A stretch of 64,000 nucleotides of DNA from Liopterus haemorrhoidalis (lineage: Eukaryota > Arthropoda > Insecta > Coleoptera > Dytiscidae). Positions 34,001 to 45,689 of this stretch are shown here, in pieces. Each line of letters starts with the position of its first letter. The first letter of the stretch is position 1. The notes beneath the pieces were generated by a model. It worked only from the letters and a program-made list of their open reading frames with translations. It did no database searches and was not told where the DNA came from. Location of the stretch: positions 59,006,907 through 59,070,906 of the forward strand of contig OZ020616.1 of NCBI GenBank assembly GCA_963971575.1, read 5' to 3'. The position numbers and the translations under genes are program-made.

Positions 34001-34372
34001 CCCAGCAAACATTTTTATACGGGCCAGTACTGGTAAAGCACATACTCCCCGGCATTGAATGTAATGGGCCAGTACCCCGGTGTCCCCGTGGCCGTTACTG
34101 GCCCATTGATGTATCAGTTGCCGGCCCAGCAACGGTAAAGTGCAAAATAATCGCATTAGTTGCAAGATTTATTTCTGATGGTTTTAAGTAAAAAGTATGA
34201 GTGAAGAAGAGTGCTTATAAAATGCTGGTAAAGTACTTCGTATAGGCGGAATGCGAAATACAAATGTGAAGTACATTATTAATACTGGCGTTGCACTTAC
34301 TTTTGGTGCCAGTAATTTACCAGCATAAAAGCAGTTTGCCGGCATTCGGCCGTTAGTTGAATGTTTGCTGGG
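34001..34372. mobile_element. 372-bp CCCAGCAAACATT-TIR element, copy 2
   Basis: Same length and nearly the same sequence as 12885-13256, in the same orientation. Flanks are TC on both sides, a possible 2-bp duplication. It sits inside the Harbinger element, so it is younger than that insertion. Confidence 0.9.
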
Positions 34373-34512
34373 TCATTATCCGTCAGATAACTATCTGACA
34401 GATAAATATGAATTGAAAGACAGGATGACATTTATCCAACAGATAAAGTATCAGATAACTTTATCAGATAGTTACCCAGAAGTTTATCAGAAGGTGGAAA
34501 GACTGGGTCTAA

Positions 34513-35318
34513 AAGTTTACAGAACATTTTGTTCGTTATCCGTATCCGTATCAGAGGATATGAAATTTTTATAATCCGACACATCCCTGGTATGCATGGC
34601 CTACCCCACTATTTAAAATATTAGCGTATATTTAACTTGAGTCTACATTTGCGATGCGTCGCAAACATCAAATACAATTTGTCAACATAAATCACTTTAT
34701 GACAATGACGCTGGAACTATTATTACATTCCTACCTCATGTTTACAAGCCCCTGTGCCCTTAGCTCTGAGTCTAATATCTTATATAACTGTCCGGGGTTC
34801 ATTGACGGGCCCCGCTCAATGAACTGGAGGGCCACAATACACTACTCGAGTATCGCTACAATGGCCCGGGTGCTCCGAAAGACACGCCGCTCGCTGTTAA
34901 ACACCTTGTTAACTTGTATAACAGACTGTATTCATGAATTTGCTATAGCACCCTTACCTATGAGAGATTGATGAATCACCATCAATGGGACACTTTATCA
35001 AAGAAAAATACCTTAGAAATATTACACAAAAATAGGAATTTGAAAAAGTTAAAATTTTAAAAGGTTATAAGGATTCAGTGCTTAAAGTCAAAGCGCCAAA
35101 CTTTATTTGTCACAGTAATGCATATTCTTTTCATATTAAGGTTAATTTAGATAATGTGGAAAATAATTGGGTCCTTCTAATTGTTGGAACTAAATCAGAA
35201 ATTAAATGAAAAACTTCCAAATTTATTTAACCGAAAATCAATCATTTTTCAGGGCGTTGCTACGGCTCTGAAGACGCATCCCAATTTTAAGTCGAATTTT
35301 CTGCGTAAATCGTCTTAA
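34513..35318. other. Unassigned; hAT-like terminus at 34530-34590 and a hairpin at 34797-34824
   Basis: ATGAAATTTTTATAATCCGA followed by CACATCCCTGG resembles, inverted, the end at 36150-36185 (AGGGCTCTGTCGGATAAAAA). GTTCATTGA / TCAATGAAC form 9-bp arms around a GC-rich loop. The 105-codon frame at 34654-34971 has no recognisable domain. Confidence 0.4.
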
Positions 35319-35880
35319 GCCTCATTCAGAGCTCTTAAATCAATAGCTTATGCAATGTAGCTTACGGACTGTTCACTGTCACCAGAAAGTTTGTCATATG
35401 ATAAGACGTGAAACCGTTCAGACCTCCAAATTTAATACGCTGTTTGTTGTGGATTGTGCATAATTTTCTAAACTTATAGCTAGTGAGATGTTTTAATGAG
35501 ACAGACATATAAACACTTTGGCTATCGCATTTTATCAGCGACACCGTAATTATCGAATGCCTTTACATAACCTAACATAATGGCATCATTAACAAATCTT
35601 GTTCAAAATTACAAAGACGGACAGTAAATATGATCAATTTAGGTAATTAGGTAGTTAAAATCTAAGACAACAGAATTATAAGAACGATTATACATATAAA
35701 ATATTTTACGAAGCTAAATAGTTGGTTTCAAAATTCACAGATGGAGGGCTATTCGTAACGTACTAATTTATAACAGATGTGAACGGTACATGGAATGTTA
35801 AAAAGAATGCACAGAAACATAACTTACAGCTAACAAAGCACAGTCTATAACCTCTTAATTTAAAGAGCTCTGAATGCGGC
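35319..35880. mobile_element. Foldback element, copy 2 (562 bp)
   Basis: Ends GCCTCATTCAGAGCTCTTAA and its complement (TAAAGAGCTCTGAATGCGGC). The interior shares blocks with 30921-32181, including GTTTTAATGAGACAGACATA and CAGTAAATATGATCAATTTA. It is shorter and without the nested insertions. Confidence 0.75.
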
Positions 35881-36144
35881 TTTATGGTCTGAAAAATACG
35901 GTATACGTAATAAAAATTTCTGGGGAAAAAAATATTTTGAACTCTAAATGAACAGATTTCTTTCCGATTCCTCTAATATATAGAAAAATCAACCTCAAAG
36001 ACGCAAAAGGCAATTTTTAAAAGTTTTGTTAGCATAAAAAAAATTTAAATTCCATTGGACGAATGTTTTATCATCCTTAACCTTTTGGACCATTTTCTCC
36101 TCTTTCATATTCATCACGTATCCACTGTAATCGTCTGTTTTCAT

Positions 36145-36190
36145 TGCATACTAGGGCTCTGTCGGATAAAAATTTCATATCCACGGATAC
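36145..36190 (+). mobile_element. hAT-like terminus fragment
   Basis: CTAGGGCTCTGTCGGATAAA then TTTCATATCCACGGATACGG. A matching inverted end lies at 34530-34590, 1.6 kb away, but I cannot show that they belong to one insertion. Confidence 0.4.
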
Positions 36191-36210
36191 GGAAAAAAAA
36201 TGTTGTTAAC

Positions 36211-36351
36211 CTAGTGGTTCCCAAAAATTTTCGGTTCCCGGCGCCCTTAATGTATCAGAATTTTTCTGCGGCGCCCCAAGTCAATATATTGGTCTAACGC
36301 AATTGGAGGAATATTGGAATATTTCCGCGGCGCACAGTTTGGAAATTGCTG
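36211..36351. mobile_element. Short hAT-type MITE (~140 bp)
   Basis: TAGTGGTTCCCAAAAATTTT at the left and CAGTTTGGAAATTGCTG at the right are imperfect inverted repeats of the CAGTGGTTCCCAAAC type common in hAT MITEs. GCGCCCTT/GGCGCC blocks lie subterminally. No clear duplication. Confidence 0.5.
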
Positions 36352-36390
36352 ATATAGATAAGAAGTAAGTATTAGTTTATAAAGATAATT

Positions 36391-37282
36391 AAAAAAAATT
36401 GATGTGAAGTGTGAATATTCACACATTTCAGGGTTTCACAGGTATATAATAAGTGAAGGCGGTATGCTGAGTGTGTAGGACAAATTTTACTTTGTAGTAA
36501 TCACGGCAAAATGAACGATATTTTTAATCATATAATAAGACTGGTTATTAAATTTACGCTCTTAAAAATTAAATACAACATTTGTCAAAATATAACTAGA
36601 ATTATGACAAAATAATTTCAACATAATGAAAATGCAAAAAAAAAAACAGAAAAAATAAAATTCGTTCCGTACTCGAACTCGAAACTCTTCGTTTTCCAGC
36701 TTACGACACCAGTGCTCTAACCCAATAAGCTATCGCACTCCTTGCATGTGAGTGTCTTACATTGGTATAACTTTTGTACTTTGTGAACCAAAAACCACAA
36801 AAAATGCGTTATTTTCCGAAAACATAATCTGATCAAAAATTCCTGTTGTACTATTTCGGTTCACAGCAATGTACATTACTTAGAATTTTTTTAGATTTTT
36901 AGTTTAAACCATCTGGGCTACAGGGTGTGGGACAAAAATTTTTATGTACAATTTTGGCAAAAATCGCATCAAAATAATTTATTTTGCAAAAATAAAAATT
37001 TGATCGTTAATCCACGTACTAAGGGTTTTCATTTGATACCCTACTCAGAATTTTAAAAAAATATTTTGTTTTCGATGAGCACATATTTGTTTATATTTTT
37101 AGGGGGGTATGTTTTTTAGATGTTTTAGTATTTTTCCTATGTGCGGGTCAAAGAGTTGTATAAGCATGCCAAATTTCAACTCTCTAGGTTTTGCCGTTTG
37201 GCTACAATTTTTACCGAACAGACAGACAGACAGACGACAAAATTACGGTATAAGGGTTTTTGGTCATACCTACAAAACCCTA
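36391..37282 (-). mobile_element. HINE/DINE-1-like element, copy B
   Basis: Complete in reverse: 3' stem-loop GTGTGAATATTCACAC, subterminal repeat CAGGGTTTCACAGGTAT, tRNA-Thr-like module (36655-36745), core (36800-36915), GGGTGTGGGACAAAAATTTT, GTTTGGCTACAATTTTTACC, a short (CAGA)4, and the 5' subterminal repeat ending AAAACCCT. It aligns block for block with 54618-55557; the microsatellite length is the main difference. Confidence 0.8.
36655..36745 (-). ncRNA. tRNA-Thr(CGT)-like module
   Basis: Minus strand: A box TAGCTTATTGGGTTAGAGCA, anticodon arm CACTGGTGTCGTAAGCTGG (loop with CGT), B box GAGTTCGAGTAC. The D-to-anticodon segment closely follows eukaryotic tRNA-Thr(CGT), AGCACTGGT..CGTAA. 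The acceptor stem does not pair, so this is a tRNA-derived sequence within the repeat and not a tRNA gene. Confidence 0.6.
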
Positions 37283-37299
37283 AAAAGGAGGCAGGCTAA

Positions 37300-38011
37300 C
37301 ATTTCATCGGCTCTGAGCGTTATTGTGGACTGTTTTTTTATTTATTTATTTTATTTTTTTGTTGCAAATGTCACAATTTTAGACCTTAACTCAAAAGTGA
37401 CCATATATTTGTGATCTAAGGCTAAAAATATACAAGTATACCAATTTACCAACAAAATTAAATTTTTTTTCTACTAAAATTTTGAAATTTTAGTTAATAC
37501 AATGTGGTCGATAAATAGTAATAGTAATAGTAATATTCTTGACCTTACATTTATTCATCTCTTCTCCATCTGTGATTATATTTAGTTTTATAAATGTCAT
37601 TATCATTTTGTTACGCAGTCCTTTTCTGTACTTTATATATATTTTTTGTTGTCCACCCCCCTTTTTATGATTAGAGGGCTCGCAGATCTTTATCAAAAAT
37701 GATTTAAAATACTGCTGTAACATGATCGAGTCAAATCATAAGTTGTGACAGTTTGAGGCGCGTTCACAATATGCCCAGTATCATGTTACTTTTCAATATG
37801 ACATGACATTTTAAAAACGTTTTAGATTGCTGATAACTCGCACACTATGGACATATGTTTAATAATACGAAGTAATATGCTATTAATAATATTTAGATAT
37901 TATCTAAATGGTGAATTTTTGTTAATGTAAGAATGGGATGGATATACAACGAAATACAAACAGAAAAAATTACCTTATGTTCAAATTAATATTCAAAGCA
38001 ATCGAAGACTA
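37300..38011. other. Dispersed repeat at 37365-37490, remainder unassigned
   Basis: 37365-37490 (AACTCAAAAGTGACCATATA and on) is the inverted partner of 3395-3480. A short (TAGTAA)n run follows at 37515-37535. Nothing coding is recognised. Confidence 0.45.
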
Positions 38012-38829
38012 TAGGGGAAAAATTTTAAGATCGTAGCGCCACGCGGATTTTTTTGAAACCATTCTAAATCAGATACCACTTGACATTTACTAGTAAATAA
38101 TAGCGAAAAGTGTATCAAAAAACGACAAAAAATAAATAATTGTTTGGGATTTTCTGATTTTGTGAAGTGACATTACTTGTAAACATCTAAAATACTACAT
38201 TTTGTGATCTGGTTTTAAGTTATGGCGGTTTTCCATTGTCGATTATTTTAACTATATTGGGGGAAATAATAATTCCCGTGTTGTTTACCAAAGGGTAGAA
38301 ATCTACAATGCTGGGCATATAATATTGTGTGGAGTCACTGAAAAAAACAGAGAGTTCATAAAGATTTATGCATTATGCGCCTACAAACTTGTAATGACAA
38401 ACCCACACACAATAACAGGAATTTTCAAGATATGCGATAATAAATACATAATTGAAAATATTTTTTGTAGTCACTATCATTAAAATGTAATGAGCAAACT
38501 TTGATACAAGGGCTCACTTTTTTTCCAATTTTTAAATTGTTTATCTAAACATCGCGTCGATTCCTAACCTCTTGCTTTCCCAATTTTGTTTCGAACCATA
38601 CGGTGTCTGATATTAGTGGAAACAAATGAAACGATATTTCCGGGTTTCTTCTTTTCAATGAATTGCACATAGGCACACAACAATATGTATTATACATTTT
38701 TCAATGATTATAATAAAACTTTAAAAACAAACTTCATACAAAACCAATACACAAAACGAAATGTTATCTGATGTACACAAGTTCATGAAACGCTCACCAG
38801 ATGGTAGGGTGCTTAGCTGCAAATCCCTA
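38012..38829. mobile_element. 816/818-bp TAGGG-ended MITE, copy 2
   Basis: Nearly identical to 14510-15325 over its full length, again with TA on both flanks. Boundaries were set by where the two copies stop matching. Confidence 0.8.
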
Positions 38830-38893
38830 TAACGTTCTTTCCTTTTACAAGTAAAAATGCTTAGCTAAGCACACAAGTTCGACAAATGCTTTA

Positions 38894-39493
38894 TACCCTT
38901 TTCACACTAGAACTTTAAGACGAGTGAACTTAAAGATCACCGATGTTTAACATCCGTTTGCTTTCACACTTGATGTTTAAATCTCCGGTGCTGTCATCAG
39001 CTACAGTAATTTTGTCCTTAAGTTACCGTCCGGAAATTACCAGTTTTGAACTGTCTGCGCAGACGCACATTTTGAATTATTATAAACAAATATGGATATT
39101 TCATTTCATTCTATAATAAAGACACTACAATAAAGAATATATTACACCTGTATTAACATGTAAGTCGATACATTTTATCTCAATTATTGTAGCTCTGTAT
39201 TTTATTAAACACATTATTAAAATAAATAATTTTATTATAACAATAAGTATAAACTTCTTATAACGTCGATATAATACAGTATTCTTGTTTATGATAATAT
39301 AAAATGTTGACAGCACAAATTCAAAGAGTATTTTTTTATAATAGAAATTATGTTGGCAATGCGGACGATGTTTAAGACGCAGATCTGTCTTAAACATCGC
39401 TTGTATTTAGACAAGGCCATACGGTTTCACATTAGCGTTTAAAGATACATTCACTTTAACATCCGATCTTAAAGTTCTAATGTGAAAAGGGTA
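38894..39493. mobile_element. Harbinger-type MITE, full copy (600 bp)
   Basis: TIRs TACCCTTTTCACACTAGAAC and complement, flanked by TTA (38891-38893, 39494-39496), the PIF/Harbinger target. The interior has repeated short motifs (GATGTTTAA, GATCTTAA) but no transposase. The 90-codon frame at 39125-39397 is shared with the partial copy at 1-481. I do not regard it as a gene, because it is AT-rich and without a domain. Confidence 0.88.
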
Positions 39494-39540
39494 TTAGAAA
39501 GGGATCGCTCTTACGACTTAGGTTAGCTTAGATTACTTAA

Positions 39541-40586
39541 CCCATTAATGGCCAAAGGTTCGTATACGCAACCTTTTAGAATTTATTTTTTTTAAGAAGA
39601 GCAATTGTTTTATTTTTATTGCATAATTATTTTACAAGCATTACTAGGATACAATAGCTTCGTGAATATTTTATTCCGCAGTTTATTTAAAGAGTATATT
39701 TTTTTAATATTTTGAAATTGGTCAATTTTTGAAGATTTTACTAATTTATAAGTATTTTCTATACACTTGTTGGTAATATAAAAAATATATATATATATAT
39801 AATCAAACCGTATGAGAACAGTGTTATGAATTATCCTATTTTGAAAAAATATAAATTTTATCTGTCATGTTGCTGTGTACATCATTCAAATTTATGGGGT
39901 GCGTATACGCACCTTTGGCCAAATCAGTGAAATGTACAGGCGTGATTCATCATCGACAAGTCTCATCTTGTCTTAGCCTTCTAACCTATTGTTCATTTCT
40001 ACTGTGTGTTTTTTCATAGTTCAGTATATGTATTTACAGAATAAGTATAGTGAAAATAAAAATTAGTTGTACAGTTGTCTAATGATAGTAAAATTTCTTA
40101 ATTGGTCACGACTAACAGTTGCTCTTATGAAGTATCAGAGTAATGCAGATAGTGATAGATAAGCAACAAATTCAAACTATGGGCGTCCTTCAAAAACAGT
40201 TTATCAGATGTCATCAGATTTGATAATATTGGTCATCTGATAAGAGGCATGAAACGAATGTGAAAAAAATGCAGTTGGTGTAAGAGCAACTCCATTTATT
40301 TATGTGTAAAATGTAAAGTACATCTGTGCCCAGAGTGTTTTGAAATGTTTCATTCCAAATAAGTTCATATTTCATTCATAAATAAAATAATTTGCTTATT
40401 ACATGTTTACTTATATTTGATATTGTTATTAGCCAAGGGTGCGTGTTCGCATCCTTATATTCTTGTAGAGTTAAGCATATATATTTTTTCAAAATGCAAT
40501 AATTGTCTAAGTTGATGTATTTGAATTAATTTGCATTACAAGTTTTATCAAAAATATTTTTTCTTAAAAGCTTGGCCATTAATGGG
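39541..40586 (+). mobile_element. piggyBac element, internally deleted (1046 bp)
   Basis: TIRs CCCATTAATGGCCAA / TTGGCCATTAATGGG flanked by TTAA on both sides (39537-39540, 40587-40590), the piggyBac target. The motif GGTGCGTATACGCACC (or variants) follows the left TIR and recurs at 39898 and 40438. Most of the transposase is gone; its cysteine-rich end remains (40258-40362). Confidence 0.9.
40258..40362 (+). pseudogene. piggyBac transposase C-terminal cysteine-rich domain
   Basis: KKCSWCKSNSIYLCVKCKVH followed by LCPECFEMFH and a stop. This is the C-terminal zinc-binding domain (CxxC ... CxxC ... CxxC spacing) that binds the element's ends in piggyBac enzymes. A stop codon lies just upstream (at 40260-40262), and the DDD catalytic core is absent. 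Confidence 0.82.
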
Positions 40587-40590
40587 TTAA

Positions 40591-41700
40591 AACCATGTTT
40601 TTTTTTGAGCTCCACGATATTTTTTGTTGTTGTTTTTTTCGTCTTCATATTTGGTTTAAGTTTCAGGTGATTATAAAACGATATCCGCAAAAAATCAATT
40701 GTCTGATTGTTTGTGTCTGTTTGTCCGAGGTTCATGCAAAAACAGTTGAATATATTTTGTACGAAATTTGGTATGATGATAAAGTAGAACCAGGTTTTGA
40801 ACATATCGTCAACTAAGAATATGATAACAGAGCTAAAATAAATGTTTGCAAATTATTTATTTCATTTTCTGTGGATGGAGGTCTTCAAACTTGTTTTTGA
40901 CAGACACCAGGATTATATAAAACTATTTTGGTTTAATCTGAGCATAGGATATTGCGCCATTGCGTTGCCTAATGAAAACTATTCGTTTTTTTACCTGACT
41001 TTCATTTAATAAAGAAATTTTGCTTGTATCTTGACCTCCAGATTTTCTTTTTATAAGTCTTTTTCTTGCAATAGAAGCAAAATAATTGGTTAGTTCGTTT
41101 TGACATTTCCAGTAACTCTCTGCTATTTTTGCGCATTATGTGTGATGAGAAAGACATATGGTATTAGAATAAATCTGTTAAAATAGTTCATTCTAAGTGT
41201 TTATGGCGGGTATAGAGTTGAGAATTTTCTCATAACATTAAAACGAAGGGGTGTAAAATAATGTAGAATTGTCATTGAGTTTAAGTACAATTGAAATGGC
41301 AATAAAACTAGTAACGCCCCAAAATAAAACGGTTTGAAATATAATTTAACAAAATCTCACTCCCCAAAAAGCTCTTGAAAATGTTACCCATCAACTCGAG
41401 TGCACTTCTGGTCTTCTCTGACACCGTGAAATCACTCTGAAATATGTCTGCAGTTGTTACCCTCCACCCTTCTCCCTTCTCCCTTCTCCCTTTTCACTCT
41501 CTGCCATTATACGCTCGTATTGTCTGATGCGTACGTTACATGTGTGGTTTATAACCAAAATTCGATGGTTATACACTCAATGGGAATACGAGAAATACCG
41601 TGAATTTCTTTTATTACAATATTTTTACAAAAGAGTCACTTCAGAAATATTTCTTTTTGGGAAAATTCAGAACGACAGTTAATAGATCCACATCACCTAG
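40591..41700. other. Unassigned; short CTTCTCC run at 41465-41495
   Basis: 40690-40760 has GTCTGATTGTTTGTGTCTGT, a degenerate GTCY stretch that may mark another HINE relic. Other sequence is AT-rich with no recognisable frame. Confidence 0.4.
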
Positions 41701-41704
41701 ATCA

Positions 41705-41775
41705 GTGTTTCCCAATCTCCGGTCCGTGTGATTTTTTTGCCGGTCCGCGAAATTTTTTGCCGGTCCGCAGAATTA
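41705..41775 (+). mobile_element. hAT terminus fragment
   Basis: CAGTGTTTCCCAATCTCCGG and tandem TTTTTTGCCGGTCCGC blocks fit the 5' end of a hAT element (CAGTGKTTCYCAA type). I see no matching right end. Confidence 0.5.
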
Positions 41776-41994
41776 ATTTTATAAGTTTATAAAACAAAAA
41801 ATTATTTAGATTACCTGCTTGCCCGCCATAATTTTAATATTTAAATTGCTGCCGCGCACTGAATTATGTTAAAAAGTGGTATACCCTCAAAATTCTTTTT
41901 TAAATAATTTATTGAAATTAAGAAATAACGATCTTGCTGGTGGGACGTATGTAAAAATCACATAAATGCATTTATTCCTTCGTATTTCGTTTGA

Positions 41995-42540
41995 AAAGAT
42001 GTCACAACACTGGTTACGCATTAATTTTCATAACTGTGAACGCTGTCATTAAACGTTAAAACTGTCTATTAAATTTATCCACAACGCACAGTGCATAGTC
42101 AACTATAGTTTATCTCAGAAAGAGCGATAGTAATAAATCTTTTTGTCAGGCAGTTACCAGTGGCGTGCACATTTTAAACACGTTTAAATTGGTTTTGTGT
42201 ATTTCTATATTACTATTTATCATTTTATTAAACGCACGTCTGTGACCATATTTGTCATATCATTAAACGCACCCCTGTGACCATATTTTTCTCCAAAATT
42301 TTAGGGTAAAAATTTTATGATCTATTGTGTTTAACCCTAGTTCGTATTCCCATATAAGATGTGCGGCACACTCGGTTGTTTCTTAACAATATTTCGTTTC
42401 GAACTATTCATATTTTGTGTGCCGCTTCTGTGTGAAAAAAACAATAACTGTTTACAAATAATAAATTTTATTACTATCGCTCTTTCTGAGATAGACTATA
42501 ATTTTAGAACTGTGAACGCAGTTTTACTCAGCTACATCTG
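41995..42540. mobile_element. Foldback-family remnant
   Basis: ATCCACAACGCACAGTGCAT and TATCTCAGAAAGAGCGATAG are mirrored at 42463-42500 (CTATCGCTCTTTCTGAGATA). The left part matches arms of the 30921-32181 element (AAGTTTAGTAGATA/GTGCGTTGTGG). At 43238-43305 a further inverted copy of the 42420-42500 piece lies past the LINE fragment. Confidence 0.5.
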
Positions 42541-43036
42541 TATAAAAACGGGAAAAAATTAAAATTCCTACGTTTTAAAGATATTTAGAATTTGATAAAT
42601 ACAGGCAAAACATATTTAGAATGACATTTTGTGGGACGCTTTAATATATTTTTATCTGATTCGAATTTCTATAACGACTTTTTTTCTATTCTGCTGTCAA
42701 TTTCGAGCAAGTCATGTCCCTTTTGTTACTATTGCGAATATAGCAATGATGTATGGAAGTTATCTACCGAACGCATCTTGTATCGTTTTAACCCATGAAT
42801 TTTAATCCCACTGTTATGCTAATAAGGGTATCATCATTTTTAATGACATAACAATTTGATTGTTACAACCATGGAGCAAATACAATTTTCACTTAGCCCG
42901 AGCGTTCATTAAAGTAACACTGATAGTGATATAACAATGATCTGACAATGATTTAACATAGATATGACTTGGAAGTAACGTGATTTTAATACAGCGCTCA
43001 CTGCTATGATAAAGTTTAGTAACAATCATATTCTAG

Positions 43037-43215
43037 GACATGAGTGCAATACTAGATTCTCTCGTAAAGGAGGCGGAATCGGTAGGCCTCGCAATCAACA
43101 TTAAGAAGACGAAATCCATGCTATTAGGTTCCACTCAACAAGACAAGTTCCGCATTAACGATCACCATATTGAAAACATCGAAATTTTTACATATCTCGG
43201 AAGGATTGTTAAAAT
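43037..43215 (+). pseudogene. LINE reverse-transcriptase fragment
   Basis: The frame encodes VKEAESVGLAINIKKTKSML then TQQDKFRINDHHIENIEIF and TYLG. This is the palm/thumb region after the YADD motif in insect LINE reverse transcriptases (GL.IN..KTK ... YLG). YADD itself is absent. After ~43210 the frame leaves the LINE and reads into the foldback remnant. Confidence 0.82.
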
Positions 43216-43825
43216 GAGGATTAACAAAGCTATACTCTATCTCAGAAAGACTGATAGTAATAAAATTTATTATTTGTAAAAAGTTATTGTTTTTTCACAC
43301 AGAACACGGGACTTACGTAAATTCGCAATTACGTAAAATGAAAATTTCAAAAAATGGAAACATTTTTGAGTAGAGTAACATACAATTTTACATAGAATTA
43401 TTTTCTGTTTGTATGTATGTACATATAGAATAGTATATGTAAATGAATTTCAGTTTATTTTTGTCTTGTTTCTTTTATATATGTACGTATTTATGTAGTT
43501 TATATTTATTTTTTTCCTTTATAAAAATTCCAATTCGACTTACGTAAAATTCGAGTTACCCCAAAGTCTACGGTCCGCATTAATTACGTATCTTAAGGGA
43601 TTACTGTATTATTTATTATAATTATTATTAGACATGTTTATATATAAAGGACAAGGGAGATTAAAAATAACACTGAAAAAATTTAACTTTTAATTTATAT
43701 TTAAACAGCAATAAACATTTCAATGGAAAGAAGAAATTTAGAATACATATTAAATTGAAACAGAGTCACAATTAAAAATGCACTCTCAAATATTTACAAA
43801 ATATATATATATATTTTTTTTCGAT
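43216..43825. other. Unassigned; pogo-like terminus on minus strand near 43610
   Basis: On the minus strand CAGTAATCCCTTAAGATACG starts at about 43609, with ACTTACGTAAATTCG-type repeats at 43310-43345 and 43545-43565. This fits a decayed pogo/Tigger element of about 0.3 kb. A right boundary is not clear. Confidence 0.4.
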
Positions 43826-43958
43826 GAATTGAAGGTTCGATGAATTGATCATTCGGTGAATTTGCTTTCGATTAACTCGTTTTCGATGAACTCGCTTTCG
43901 ATGAATTGATTTTCGATGAATTTGCTTTCGTTGAATTGATTTTCGATGAACTTCCCGT
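43826..43958 (+). repeat. Minisatellite, ~15-16-bp unit
   Basis: About nine imperfect units of TTTCGATGAATTGAT / TTTCGATGAACTCGC. Confidence 0.85.
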
Positions 43959-44545
43959 GAATCGTTTACGAAGGATTGAAGAGATAAAAATAATTCAAAA
44001 ACTTTGCAACAGTACCCAAAGCATCGAGATAATCGTTGTTTGTATTTAATTCTAATAAGTTTATTCCATTAATTTTAATACGTTAACAGAAAGGGGATTG
44101 CATTTTGGCTTGCAGGTAACATATTGCTAAGCATGATTTGAAGACTTGAAGTTTAACGTAATATGATTAATTATTTGCGTGCGGGGATGAAGAAGAAGAA
44201 GGTCTACCGAGCCTCTCACTTGTTTAACACTCGGATGAATATTTAAAATGAACTTAGTTCCTTCTTGTCCTGCCACGTTATATTCTGCGCCAGTCTCTTC
44301 TACTAACTTGATTAATTACATTTTTTTAATGTAGATATAACGACTACTCCTTTCAAAAATGAATTATGTATGGAGATATTTTTAAGAAAATTAACCGGTC
44401 AAATTACACAAAATTCTCCATGACATTTGCGTATTCAACTAACAAAAAGTACTCACTCAATTATACGAATATACTGGAGAAGCAGACGATTACAGTGGAT
44501 TGGACACGTCATGAGGGTAAAAGTGAAAATGCCAAAAATCTAAAT
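43959..44545. other. No recognisable feature
   Basis: AT-rich. The 61-codon frame at 44366-44551 is not recognised. Confidence 0.45.
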
Positions 44546-44549
44546 TACT

Positions 44550-44632
44550 AAAAAAAATTGACGTGAAGTGTGAATTTTCACACATTTCAGGGTTTTATAG
44601 GTATTTAGTCAGTGAATGATGATTATTAGCAG
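44550..44632 (-). mobile_element. HINE-like element, 3' terminus fragment
   Basis: AAATTGACGTGAAGTGTGAA, TTTTCACACATTTC and AGGGTTTTATAGGTATTTAG. The following GTGAATGATGATTATT matches 4574-4640. Confidence 0.65.
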
Positions 44633-45179
44633 GCCAAACGATGAATGCCTGTCACTACATAACACAATTACAAGTGTTGGTTTTAATCCTTTAAATCAAT
44701 AGGCCAGAGGATTGCAGTTAGATTTTTTCTACCGAGTATTATATATCTCTAATAATACCATAATATATATTTTAACACATTTTTTTTTTGTATAATTGCA
44801 AAAATATCTAAAAAATCCAGACATGGCAACACTACGGGCGATCTTTTGTCACGCAAGAGCATAACGCCTACAGAGACATTGTTTATATTGTGACTATATG
44901 AAAAACTATCAGATGGTCTACTATGGAATCCCAGCAACCGGTCAGTTATTTATTTATTTTCCTAATCGATATTTGCAAAATAAATTTACGTACCTCTTCT
45001 CTACCCAAAACAAAATGTATCCATGTACATACAAATATATTTTTTTAATTTTATTTAAGATATTAAACGAAAAACTTAACACTTGCCAAAATTTAGTCAA
45101 AAAAATGTATTTCAAAAATCAATTACCGTTCCTTAATCTGCACTTAATATCCCTCAAAAAAAATTAAATTAAAAAAAAA

Positions 45180-45320
45180 TCAATAACACAAAAACTGTAA
45201 TATTTTCCAAAAACGAAATCGGATAAAAAATTCCTCTCGTACGTTTCCGGTTCGTAGCAATATACATTGCTTAGAATTTTTTCAGATTTTTAATTTAACC
45301 CCTCAGGGTTAAAAGCTGCA
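45180..45320 (-). mobile_element. HINE-like core, divergent copy
   Basis: TATTTTCCAAAAACGAAATC, AAATTCCTCTCGTACG, CGGTTCGTAGCAATATACAT and TTAGAATTTTTTCAGATTTT match the core at 36800-36915. Followed by a C-run. Confidence 0.6.
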
Positions 45321-45409
45321 GAACCGGAGCGTAACCCCCCCCCCCCCGAAATAATAGTAGCGCATTTTTTATTTACTTTTCAGTTAAAAAATTACGATTT
45401 TTTCTGCTC

Positions 45410-45574
45410 ATCAGTTTAAAAAATAATCTTAATTAAAATGTATTTATATTCACTCACATAAAAATTATCTGCACCGAAATAAACCGATATTTTTTTTCGG
45501 TTCAGTTCTGGTTTTCGTTACAAAAATAACGGTTTTTTTCGGTTTTCGGTTCAGTTCCGGTTCGAAGCCCTGAT
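45410..45574. mobile_element. hAT MITE (CAGGGCTTCGAACC family), truncated
   Basis: The right end GTTCAGTTCCGGTTCGAAGC CCTG is complete and the GTTTATTTCGGT-type interior is present, but the left end has been lost into the HINE-like core. Confidence 0.7.
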
Positions 45575-45689
45575 TAAAATATAAAAAATAATAATAAAAA
45601 ACTATTTCCTGTTCCTTTATCTACGTTTTAAGAGCTTTCTTTTGATACCACATAATAATTTTTTTTTTAATTTTTTTTTTTCGTCGACA

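Larger units (their letters stand above)
32938..34509 (+). mobile_element. PIF/Harbinger transposon, decayed
   Basis: TIRs GGGCCGGTCTTTCCACCTTC at the left and (inverted) GACCCAGTCTTTCCACCTTC at the right, with TAA duplicated at 32935-32937 and 34510-34512, the PIF/Harbinger TWA target. Subterminal regions are rich in TATCTGATAA-type repeats. It carries a transposase remnant at 33275-33485 and was later hit by the 372-bp element at 34001-34372. Confidence 0.88.

Noticed and set aside
34654..34971. 105-codon plus-strand frame
   Set aside because: No recognisable domain; includes a GC-rich hairpin; no support for a gene.
39125..39397. 90-codon frame also present in the copy at 59-250
   Set aside because: Shared only because both are copies of one MITE; AT-rich sequence with no transposase features.
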